64,000 nucleotides of DNA from the NCBI GenBank assembly GCA_013146195.2, contig CM028377.1, forward strand, positions 166,387,824 to 166,451,823, given 5' to 3'. Position 1 is the first letter of the stretch; the number at the start of each line of letters is the position of its first letter. Made by a program: the position numbers and the translations under genes. The notes under the pieces are model-generated. The model made no database searches. It worked only from the letters and a program-made list of their open reading frames with translations, and had not been told where the DNA came from. The DNA is from Codonopsis lanceolata (Eukaryota > Streptophyta > Magnoliopsida > Asterales > Campanulaceae). Of this stretch, positions 10,365 through 20,320 are shown piece by piece.

Positions 10365-10809
10365 ATCTCCCCATTTGTTAAACCTTTCTGGTCAAATCAA
10401 ATGACAAGTGTTTTTCAACACCATCAAACATCTAACCTGCATTGGTTAGAAAATCTCATCTCCCATGAATTTGTGCAAGGTATAAAATCAGAAATCATTA
10501 ATAAGCACAAATCATATATACCAATGATGCAATCATGTGCATATAAAACAAACATGAAACATTCTATGAGAGAAACAATCACTATGATGAATCTACAAGG
10601 AATCAGATTCATCATCATCACCATAAAGAAAACAATTGACCTCTCTCCCTCTATTTGACCAGAGAAGGAAGAGGAAGTGTAGAACTTCAAAAATAATTTG
10701 ATTCTTTTTCAAAAATCTTTTATGGATGCTCAAAAAATCCAAGATTTTTAGAAAACACAATAAAGTGTTTACCAAAAAATTGATCAAACCCAAGCAATAC
10801 TTTAGCAAT

Positions 10810-11880
10810 TGATAGACACATTTTATACATCTTTACCGGGTACTTTTATGACTTAGAAATAGCAATTCCACGAGATTTTTGGCTACTAATATGTGTTTTT
10901 GAGCTATATTGTGAGTTTCATGGTTTTAGGTGAACTTATGGAATTTATTGAGCTTTTATTAAAGATTTCGAGGAAGGGTGCAAAGTGTAACTCTTGGAAA
11001 GTTGCAAAAGAAACAATCTGGACACCTTGCGGCCACAAGCCTCCAAGGCCTTGCCCTCGTAAGGTAGACAAAAAGAAGATCAGCCCGTCCAAGACCCTTG
11101 CGGACGCAAAGTATAAACACCATGTGGCCGCAAGGTTCTCAAAAACCGACTTATGGGTCTTTCACTTAGATTGAACCTCCTATTCCCTTAAAACACTTGG
11201 ATATATAAAGCAGACGGTAGCCAAAGCCAGAGGACGCCTAGAAATTCTTAGCAAACAGTTCTAACACCGATTTTAGTATTGTATTACATAATTTAGTCAT
11301 TGTAATTACAGTTTTGAAGATCGATTCATGTATTCCTTCATCTCGCTGTTTGGTTCATCTTCAAGGATGAATTAACCGTCCACTAATCTAGGAATTGAGA
11401 GGTAACTTGTATCGAATCTATTACTTAATATATTTTTATTCATTAAATTCTTGTTGATCATGATGTTTATCAACCCCTTTATTGTCTAGCTTTGACCAAA
11501 TGAATGAAATCGCAAGTAATAATGGTCTAGAGGTGCGGATAGCTGCACGGCTAAATGCATATGTCGTACACTGACTCACCATCGTGATAAATTGACCTTA
11601 TCGATGCACGAGAGTGATAAGTTAGGGTCAGGTTCATATATATGACCTAAGTGAGAGATAAGATCCATATGTTCTTGTTCTTCGGATATAAAGTGGGTGA
11701 ATTATTTGGGATGGAGACCGAACTATAATTTGACAATCTATATCTATCTTTTGTGAACGAACCCAATGTATTGAATAATACTTTAATTAAATAAGCAATA
11801 GAGTAGATGCAAGTGAACCCCAATCCTAGATTTCCCCCTCCATAAGATCTTTATAAACTGTGATTGCTGCTAGTTGATTA
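10810..11880 (+). repeat. 5' LTR of Athila-type element 1 (3' end deleted)
   Basis: Co-linear with the LTR at 18,533-23,852. It contains a TATA-like TATATAAAG at 11,212-11,220, and upstream of it GC-rich blocks with the CCTTGCGG(A/C)C...GCAAGG theme. It lacks the U5 end and TGGCGCC primer-binding site that the sister copy keeps. The junction falls around GATTAGGTAGCG (11,876-11,887), followed by (GTT)n and poly-T. Confidence 0.72.
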
Positions 11881-12013
11881 GGTAGCGTTGTTGTTGTTGT
11901 TGTTGTTGTTTTTTTTTTTTTTTTTTCAGTTTTTATATAAAACAAAATATATAAAAAGATTTTTATTTCTAGTTTTAAGTTTTTATTTGTCTTTTATTTA
12001 CTTTTGTTATTTT

Positions 12014-13336
12014 ATGCACGATCATAGATCTCTGAATCCCAAGCTGACTGAATTAAATCAAAATATAAATAACCTTGGAAAGAATCAGGAAAACCTTGAT
12101 AATTTAGGAAATCAGCCCGTTAATCAAGGATAGTTTGATCGAGAGGATCCTCTAGTTGATCCTCCAATGGATAATAACAATAATCAAAACCCTGAAAATC
12201 CGGTTCCTCCGGTAAATTTAAATCAAAGAAGGGAAGAACCTGCTGATAGAAATATGGAAGTAGTAATCAATCAAATAACTATAAATGATTATGGTCGTCC
12301 CATGTTGAATGCAACACCATCATGTTTAGTTTTACCAGAAGCGATAAGAAATTTTGAACTTAAATATCATTTTTATAACATGTTGACTTCATTCTATGGA
12401 TTGTCATCTGAAGATCCAGTAACTTTTGTGAAAGAATATGGTTTTATGACTGAAAATTTTCCGTTAGGAGGCCTGACGGAAGATCAAATAAAAATGAGAT
12501 ATTTTCAATGTGCATTAAAAGATGCGGCAAGAAGATGGTTTATGAATCTAGCACCTAGAAGTGTTTATACATGAGCTCAATTATATGATTTGTTTATGGG
12601 TAAATTTTATCAACATGCATCTCTTTCGGAATATAGGAAACAAATTATGTCTTTTCAAACTGAACCGGGAGAGACATTCCATGAAGCATGAGATATATTT
12701 AGAAATTTACTTATTTCGTGTTCCCATCATAATCTATCTCAAGATGTATTAGTAACTCAGTTTTATCATGCTCTTTCGCCTACATTGCAAACTATGGTTG
12801 ATAGTGCAGACGGTGGTTCTATTAATAGAATGATACCTGCTGAGTTAGAAATTTTGTTTGAAATGTTAAGTGCGAATTCCCAACAGAAAAGTACAAGAGG
12901 AAAAAGTAAAAGTTTGATTCAAGTCGAAGAAAATTCAGATACTCAATCTCAATTAGCTCAAATGAAAGCTCAAATTGAACTTTTGCAAACACAAATTCAA
13001 GAAACATATACTATTTGTGGATTATATATATTCTCATGCTACTAACTTGTGTCCATCTAGTGCTGTGTATCTGAACAGGTTAATGCGATGAATATGTACC
13101 ATCAAAGGCAAAGGAATGATCCCTTTTCCAACACATATAATCCCGGTTGGAGGAATCACCCTAACTTTTCATGGGGAGGAAATAAGCCCTTACAGCATCA
13201 ACAATTTCCTAAGCAAGGACAGTTACAGATTGAAGAAGCCCCAAAATCAGAAGGATCAAATAGTGGACAAATTGCTCTTAATAAATACCTATTGGAATCC
13301 GTAAAAAAACTTGCAGAAAGAACTTGCAAAGTATAA
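12014..13336 (+). pseudogene. Athila-type gag (decayed)
   Basis: Starts ATG CACGATCATAGATCTC, continues past a TAG at 12,131, and has a retrotransposon gag core (GGLTEDQIKMRYFQCALKDA; around 12,470-12,530). Two in-frame TGA codons at 12,574 and 12,690 stand where the sister element has TGG (Trp). A coiled-coil-like QLAQMKAQIELLQTQIQ stretch lies at 12,955-13,005, then a damaged zinc knuckle. The tail YNPGWRNHPNFSWGGN (from 13,136) is typical of Athila gag. Gag forms the virus-like particle; this copy cannot make it. Confidence 0.8.
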
Positions 13337-13648
13337 AGGAAGAGAAGAAGGGAAGTTCCCTAGTCAGACGGAACAAGCGAAATCTATCACTACTCTGTGA
13401 AGTGGTAGAATTATTTGAGAAGAGGTAAGTAATCCTACTCAATCTACAGATATTCCTAATAATATAGAAAAATCTGGTAAATAAGTTCATGAAAAAGAAA
13501 AGATAAAGGTGAAGATTCTCAAGTAAAAGATAATGAAAGTCAAGAAAAAGATAAAATCACACAAGAAAAAGAGCAAGAGGCAGAACCTCTTGAGGAACCA
13601 TATGTTGCTCCTCCACCATATGTTCCAATATCATTCCCTGGTAGACTA

Positions 13649-14554
13649 ATGAAAAACAAGATTGATAAGCAATTCACGGAAATTTATAATATGTTATCCA
13701 AAGTGAACATTAATCTCCCTTTGCTTAATGTCATTAAAAATATTCCGTCTTATGCTAAGTTTTTCAAAGATCTTCACTCTAGGAAACACAAATTCGAAAA
13801 GAATAAAAAAATAATTGTTTCTGAAAACGTTAGTGCAATATTACAACCTGAACTTTCTCCTAAATTAAAAGATCCAGATAGTTTTAATATCCAAGTCTTA
13901 TTGGGTAGTTCGAAAAAGTTGAAAGCTATGATAGATTTCGGAGCAAGTATCAATTTAATGCCTTTCGCTGTCTATAAACAATTAAGATTGAGTGAATTAA
14001 AACCCACTACTATGTCTTTACAATTAGTGGATCGTTCGGTCAAACATCCTTTGGGAATAGTAGAAGACATTCTAGTACATGTAGATAAGTTAATCATCCC
14101 AATCGACTTTGTGGTTCTAGAGATGGAAAGAAAAATATGCATAAACAATGAATTTTCTATTCTATTAGGAAGACCTTTCAAGGCTACCGCTAACACCATG
14201 ATTAATGTGAAAAATGGTAAGCTTTCAATGTCAGTTATGGGAGAAACTGTAGAAATTTCAGTTTTCGATGCTCTAGATAGACCAAGTGACATGAATGCAT
14301 GTTTCTCAATTGATGAAATTGAAGATCTGATAGTCCAAAGCTTTGAAGCAAATTTAAATGATGATGAGTTAGAGAACGGCATGTTTGGTGAAGAAGATGA
14401 TGATAAAATCTTCTCCCATGTAAGAATCGACATAAAAGAATTAGAAAGAGAACTCCAAGAAACAAATGCTAGGAAAGAAAAGGAGAGATTAGAAGCTCCC
14501 GGAGACATCCCAGAACGGATACCCTCAAGGTGGTGGACAAATTCGCAAAAATAG
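13649..14554 (+). pseudogene. Athila-type retropepsin region
   Basis: An uninterrupted 301-codon frame. The aspartic-protease motif is D96-F-G-A-S-I-N-L-M-P (F for the usual L), followed by the flap and LLGRPF near residues 171-176. The protease would process the gag-pol polyprotein. The frame stops just where polymerase should begin, and its last ~10 codons overlap the antisense PMD fragment, so a rearrangement joint lies near 14,520-14,554. The long open frame is notable beside the broken gag, but without pol it is a remnant. Confidence 0.75.
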
Positions 14555-14964
14555 TCGTCCCCAGGAAGAAAAACATAAACGCTTGGGTTACGCGAGTTAC
14601 AGCCTCATAGCCATCATCATCTACAAGCCCGACATTCTGTTCAAGCTAACTCTTTAGACTACTGATACGGATTTCATCTGAGCTTTTGTAATCTGGCACA
14701 AGGCCTGATAGGTCTTTAACCACCTCATGTTGATGACGGAGGTTGAAATCTGGTGTTAGGTTCCTATCAATTCCAGTAGGGATGCCCGTGATAGCAGCAA
14801 AGTCGCAAGGGTTCATGGTAGCCTCTCCCCAGCTGAAGTGGAAGGTATGGTTGGTGTCTCACCAGTACTCCCTCAAAACCTCGTGGACTGACAAGTAACT
14901 GCAAAAGTGGCCAGCAGCTCGTAGAAAAGTTGTCAAGCCAATTTGTTCCACTAAGATCCTCACC
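14525..14964 (-). pseudogene. Plant mobile domain (PMD) fragment, N-terminal part
   Basis: The minus strand, read from a possible splice acceptor CAG|GTGAGG at ~14,964, gives a nearly continuous PMD-like peptide. It includes LTTFLRAAGHFCSYLSVHE, LREYW, DTNHTFHFSWGEATMNPCDF, AAITGIP and FMFFFLGTTIFANLS. These follow the PMD order: the ERW.xETHTFH segment, the WGE.T.xLxDV.xLxG segment, then the LLYLLGxTLF helix. One TGA follows REYW and one TAG lies in SLKS*LEQN. PMD genes exist as host MAIN-like genes and as antisense extra frames in plant gypsy elements; either origin fits. It abuts the Athila protease region. Confidence 0.7.
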
Positions 14965-15358
14965 TGCGTCGACAAAGAATCACATATTGCAGGTGCTTCT
15001 CTGAGCTAGCACGAATTCAAGTGATGGTCATCCATGCCTGAAAAGAAAAAAAAAATCATCATCCAAAAAAAAAAAAAAAACTAAAAGAAAAACGAAAAAA
15101 AAAAAGGGGAGAAAACACATAAAAATAGTTTAATTCACTTCTTCCATGCCATTTTATCATACATGCCATATTTCATGCCATTTCATCATCCATGCTTATA
15201 TCATGTTATACATCCATATATTTTTGCGTTGAAAAAAAACAACAAAACACATATAGTATATTTGTTGATTCTTATGTTAAATTTATATCTGATCAGTACA
15301 TTACATTAGTTTTATACTTCAGTGGCTAATCGGGCTGCGTATCGATTAGCGTGGCAAC
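14965..15358. other. A-rich spacer without assigned content
   Basis: Contains several A-runs between 15,040 and 15,110 and repeated CATGCCAT-type phrases (15,145-15,200). I recognise no gene or terminus here. Confidence 0.4.
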
Positions 15359-16516
15359 TGTGTATAGAACTTTGCCTTGTATAGTTTTTGTAGGACTTTT
15401 CAGGTTCAGCGGAAGACTCCTTCTCAGCTTCACCGGAAGACCTGCTCAAAGCTTAAGATCGGTAGACCTCGTGTCCAGCTGATCTGCTTCAACGTGTCCT
15501 CTCCAGCAAAAAGCTAACTGGATTAATTCAAACTTATTCCTATATATTATTTGAATTAATCCAAGTCATTCCCTGACATGTCAAGCCGCCGAAAGCAGGA
15601 AGAACTTTTCGTCTGAATGCGAAAAGCGGTGCTGCATCCCCCTACTTTCGCTTCATCTCTCGATCGACACCAAATCACCCACCTTTTGAAGATCTCGAAA
15701 TGATTATCTCGCTCTAGATAATCGGGAAGACGAAAATCCTTGATCGACAATGCCCCATGCATTTAATGCATTTATGAATAGAGCTGTTGAAGTCTTCGTC
15801 CTCTCCAACGGATTCTTTTGAAATGCACCTGCTATTAATACTGCCATTGAAGACTGGAACATAGAGACAACTGTACAGAATCAATCGAACACTAAAAGAA
15901 TTGCTCTGAAACTTCATAACTCCAAGTCTTTCAGCTCAGTGCATTCAATAGATCCTTAACAGATCTAGAAGTCCTCGTCAACAACAAGAAGCTGCTCATC
16001 AACATTTATTGCTTTATTCTTCTTGTTGTTAACTTCCATTAACTATATACGCATCGAATTAAATATCTTGTATTTAGATATTTAATTCCCTAGACCCAAA
16101 CACAAGTCAATATTTTGTACACGATCCATTAGGGATATTCTTTGTCATTGATCTAAGTGGAAAACATAGTGCACAATTTAAATCCAAGGTTGACTGCCTT
16201 GGTGGTGGACGTAGCACTCATTATAGTGTGAACCATCCCAAAATACTTGTGTTATTTCCTACTGTCTGTCTATTACTTGAACTGCTTAGTTTCATTGTTT
16301 ATATTATCCATTTCAGCAGAACTTAAGTAATCTGTAAAAGGTCTACCGGTAGTCCTTATCGGCAGACCTGGAACAATTTTCTTGAAGGTCTTCCGCTACT
16401 TGATTCTTTTCATAGATTGCAAGTAACTTTCAAGGAACTTACTTAAAAGTTTTAAAGTGTTAATAAGCTATTCAACCCCCCCTTCTAGCTTATTATTGTG
16501 CTCATTGGGACCCACA
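15359..16516 (+). repeat. Copia-type 5' LTR
   Basis: Ends in GGGACCCACA two bases before a tRNA-iMet primer-binding site, so the 3' boundary (16,516) is firm. The start TGTGTATAGAAC is a best guess from the TG rule. The LTR contains several copies of an ACCGGTAGACC/GGAAGACC theme. No second LTR is in the window. Confidence 0.6.
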
Positions 16517-16518
16517 AT

Positions 16519-16530
16519 TGGTATCAGAGC
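16519..16530 (+). other. Primer-binding site, tRNA-iMet type (copia)
   Basis: TGGTATCAGAGC, the standard plant initiator-Met primer-binding site, two bases after the LTR end and 56 bp before the gag ATG. Confidence 0.85.
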
Positions 16531-16585
16531 CTTACTCTTCGAAAACAAGTTTTTCCAAGATTAAACTCTTGAGAGATACGACATA

Positions 16586-17872
16586 ATGGCACAAACACAC
16601 TATATGCTGCCTACATCTAATGCTAACCACGTCCCAATATTGGACGAAGGTCATTTTGATGTATGGAAGGATAAAGTAATGAGATTCATGAACTCTATTG
16701 ACAACAGGTTATGGAAATGTGTCACTGCAGGTCAACATGTACCAATGAAGGCCAATCTTCTAGCCTCCATCGCTGGGAACCTGCGAAGTTCCTAAAGAAG
16801 AATCGAATGGACAGAGGGCGATAGAAAGGCTGGTAGAACTTGACAAAGCAATCAATATAATCACCACTCTCTAGACACAAGCACCTACCAACCAAGTGAT
16901 TCGATGTACAACTGCGAAAGAGATGTGGGAAGCTCTTGTAGAATACTTGGAAGGAGACCAAGACACAAGAGACAATAGAAAATATACATACATCCAGCAG
17001 TTTGATTCTTTCAAAAAGGATCCTAAGGAAACCTTGAGACAAGCATACGATCGATTTAGTGAGGTAATAAATAGTTGCTTTTCTCTTGGTAAAACGTATG
17101 ACAAAAAGGAAATGAATATGAGGTTTCTAGGCTCTCTAGGTAGCTTATGGCATGTGAAGACCACGGCTATGAAAGAATCTAAGAACTTAAACGAGATGAC
17201 TCTTCGTAGTCTCTACGCAAGTTTAAAGGTTTATGAACTTGAAGTTAATCAAGCTCTAGAGCAAGACAAATAGTTGAAGCGTGTCTTTGCCGACCATGGT
17301 CCAAGAAGAAATCATTGTTGAAAACAAACCTTCTACTTCTTCCGGTGAAAATGAGTTTTTTATCGATGAACAATTTGCTATGTTTGTTAAACGTTTTCAA
17401 AAATTTGCAAAATATGGAAGGAAGAACACTCACCAACAACCTTTCAGGAAAAATGGTGAAAGCTCATCTAAGGAAGAGCTTGTGTGTTATAATAGAAAAC
17501 ACAGTCACTTTGCCTCAAAATGTCCTAAGTCCAAAGTTTGAAGCATACCGAAAACCCTCTTTTAGAAAATTTCAAAAACAAAAGGGTATGTTGGCTGAAG
17601 ACATAGAAGACAAACAGGTTGCTTCATGGTTTGAGACTGATTCAGAAGAGGAGGAAGAGGATTGTGAGCAAGCTAACATATGCTTAATAGCTCATGATTC
17701 ATGTCCTACCTATGACTCTGAAAATGAAGTTGTAGTTTCACCAAGTCCCTTGGACAAAAATGAAACCAACAGTGATAGCTTCAGTAAGGAAGAACTTCTC
17801 AAGGATAATCAGGATATGCTTGAAGAATTTAATTCCTTTAGAGTAGCCTATGTTAAACGGCCAGAACTGTGA
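16586..17872 (+). pseudogene. Copia-type gag (UBN2 family), frameshifted
   Basis: Begins ATG with MAQTHYMLPTSNANHVPIL and continues in the copia gag pattern: HFDVWKDKVMRFM, TTAKEMWEALVEYLEG, RKYTYIQQFDSFKK and KETLRQAYDRFSEVIN. There is a frameshift near 16,785, a TAG near 16,873, and a frame change near 17,530. The zinc knuckle is damaged: CYNRKHSHFASKC has Arg in place of the second Cys and is one residue short. An acidic C-terminal stretch (ETDSEEEEEDCEQ) follows. This gag would package element RNA; the copy is dead. 17,873-18,532 holds a decayed continuation cut off by the Athila LTR. Confidence 0.78.
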
Positions 17873-19721
17873 GAAACTTACGGTGAGAAATCTTTGATGG
17901 CGGTGAGATTCAAACTCTCAATACTGTCAACAAGAGAGTATCAACGAAGGAAGAAAACAAATTTCTTCATGACAAAATTGATTTGTCCGACCGAGCACAT
18001 CAAAGGACTTGACCTAGAGAAAATTGCCTTGCAAAGACAATTGACTCTGGAATAGCTCCAAGGATGCATTTGAAGAAATCCTTACAAGACAAAAAATCTA
18101 GTAAAGATAAAACAGCATATGATATTCGATGTGTCTCTTCCGACAATCTCTTGATCAAAGAGAAAGGTGAATCCTCAAACTGCTAATGATATATCTTTCT
18201 CTAAACATTTTTGGAAATATAGGGAAACAAGGCCTTGGTTATTCAAGTGTTCCTTACGTTTACCCTAAAGTTCGAAAGGAAAAGCCAAAATGATCGACTC
18301 AAATGAGAAACCCGAAAGGTAACGGTAGAGAAAGTGAAGTCTACAAGGCAACAACTATGCCAAGGCAAAGTCTGCTGACGGTAGACCTACTAAACCTCTA
18401 CCGGTAACTATCAAGTTTGTCTATGAAACAGGCAAAGCTCCTTTACCTGTTGAAGGTAAACTTAAAGGTATTCTACCGAATCCTCCTGAAAAGGTACTCA
18501 ATAGAAAAGCTAAAGCTAAGTCTGTTGGTAACTGATCGATGTATTTTATACGTCGATTTTATATGCTTCTATGACTTAAATTATGCTATTTCACGAGTCT
18601 TTTGAGTACTAATATATGTTTTCGGTGAGTTTTGTAAGTTTCAGGATTGTTCGTGAAAATACGCAAAACTCCAGGGTTTTAAGTGCAAATTACAAAGAAA
18701 GAAAAATTGAAGAAAAATGAATATCTTGTCAATCGGACACCTTGCGGACGCAAGTGCCTCGCACTTGCGACCGCAAGGTAGGCAGTATAGGCCCCCGAAG
18801 TCAGCTATCGAAGAGTCAAAAACCACACACACTGGAGACCTTGCGGACGCAAGGTATCCAGCACCTTGCAACCGCAAGGTAGGCAGAATGCGACCTTTTC
18901 GGATTTTCACACAGTCATTCGATCCGATCACAACTCCCGAGTATATATAGAAGTCAGGTGCCGAGCCTAAGCGGAGGGAGGACGGCTGGAAGCTCTCTTT
19001 ACATAGATTTTAGGTAGTTTTAGATTGTAACACCCCGCTCCTTCGTTAGCTCGGTTTGCGTGCTATACTTGCACTTCTTCCTTTGTTGATTGTATGTTTG
19101 GTTTACGAGAGGGTCTAGATGTGTATGAGAGACCATATTAAGACCAAAACATTATTAAGAGACTCCATATAGTTGTTGACTTGTTAAAGTCACAAGTCGT
19201 GACTCGACGATAGTCGGAATGCGACGCGATTGAGGGTTTGCTTGCATTTTGTGCTCGTGACCTCGGTTTGGTCTTAGACCCTTATATGATTGTTTATTAA
19301 CATGTTTAGATGCATTAGACTTCAAGTTGGAGGTGTTCCTTAAGTCTATCGATGATTTTGGAAACTTTGGAGATAGTGTTCGTCTCTATCGCGTAGTTCG
19401 GGGATTGAGTCGTGTAATCGTCTCTCCTTTGGAATTCTTATTTCCCTAGTTGTTATTAAACTTCCTAGAAGTATTTAAGCTTCTTCATTAGCCCTTAGAC
19501 TTGCCTTAAAAGTCTCCTTTCATTGCTTTCGCTTCGATTGCGAGTTCATTCGGGTTGCACGTTGTTGCACCTCCTCCCGGTTTCGCTCTGAGTTGTTTCG
19601 GATGTTGTTCGGGTGTGTTTCCGACTTGTTTTGAGTTGGGTTAGACCTTGGAATGGTTTCACATGAGTTTGGGACCATTTAGGACATGTTTAGATCAAGT
19701 TTTGAGAACATAAGCAGCTCC

Positions 19722-19858
19722 CAGAGGCCCAGGCGCCCGCCTGGCCATAGTGAGGCGCCCGCCTCAAGTTCTGAGAGCATTTCAAAGTGAATTTAGGCTG
19801 GACAGGAGCCCAGGCGCCCGCCTGGATATGTTGAGGCGCCCGCCTCAACATCAGAATA
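19722..19858 (+). repeat. Paired GC-rich palindromic blocks in the family-C LTR
   Basis: Four copies of (C/G)AGGCGCCCGCCT(C/G)-type imperfect palindromes, arranged as two pairs about 70 bp apart, roughly 220-350 bp upstream of the LTR TATA box. The same pairs appear in the minus-strand copies at 28,280-28,400, 35,018-35,125 and 55,208-55,333. Their function is unknown. Confidence 0.7.
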
Positions 19859-20076
19859 CAAATACGGGATTTTTCCCTTGTTTTGTGTTTGGACGAATTA
19901 TACCTATCCTACCCTCATTAAACCCCCTCTAAACCCTTCCTAACCACCCATACTTAACCCAAATCATGTCCTAACATTAGTTGGAAGTTAATTAAGGTTA
20001 GGTTAGTGATTGATTAGTCCTAATCTCTACTAATTGTACCAAGGAATTCCCTGTTTTGCCCTCATTGCTTGGGAAG

Positions 20077-20085
20077 TATAAATAG
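20077..20085 (+). promoter_or_regulatory. TATA box of the family-C LTR
   Basis: TATAAATAG at about 1.05 kb into the LTR, followed about 65-75 bp later by a (GA)n tract (20,145-20,160). The arrangement is repeated in the copies at 28,032-28,039 (minus), 34,791-34,798 (minus) and 62,622-62,629 (plus). Confidence 0.65.
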
Positions 20086-20312
20086 CCCAATCTCTTCACA
20101 AAATCAGCCAAACCTCTTCATTTTTCCTCCACACAAACCGTGAGTTAGAGAGAGAGAGACTCCATGGGAGATTCAAGCCCTAGCTCCTTCTCTCTTCGAT
20201 CCAAGACGATCCATCCATCCGATTGCCTTCAAACTTCGGAATCTTGAAGCCCTCGACGTGTAGAACAAGTTCACCGATCGGATTTGCGTTCTTTTGAGTT
20301 TTCACTCAAGCT

Positions 20313-20320
20313 AGGTAAGT
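20313..20320 (+). promoter_or_regulatory. Conserved 5' splice-donor-like site in the family-C LTR leader
   Basis: AGGTAAGT in the context AAGCTAGGTAAGTTACTT, about 230 bp after the TATA box. The same site is kept at 27,801-27,810 (minus), 34,552-34,561 (minus) and 62,864-62,870 (plus). It fits the plant 5' splice-site consensus; whether it is used is unknown. Confidence 0.5.

Larger units (their letters stand above)
10810..14554 (+). mobile_element. Athila-type Ty3/gypsy element 1 (5' LTR, gag, protease; truncated)
   Basis: A plus-strand element starting with TGATAGACACATTTTATAC. It has an LTR-like region, a decayed gag and a retropepsin frame with Athila-style DFGASINLMP and LLGRPF. Reverse transcriptase, RNase H and integrase are absent. 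It shares LTR and gag-protease with the element at 18,533-26,540. The 3' end of the LTR and the primer-binding site are deleted near 11,880. Confidence 0.8.

Noticed and set aside
10401..10690. 85-88-codon frames on both strands beside the possible copia LTR
   Set aside because: No gag or pol motif can be read; overlap on opposite strands and AT-rich composition argue for chance.
19750..19932. Short frames over the GC-rich palindromes (RRPPQ repeats)
   Set aside because: They translate the AGGCGCCCGCCT blocks and are not conserved in frame among the other LTR copies.
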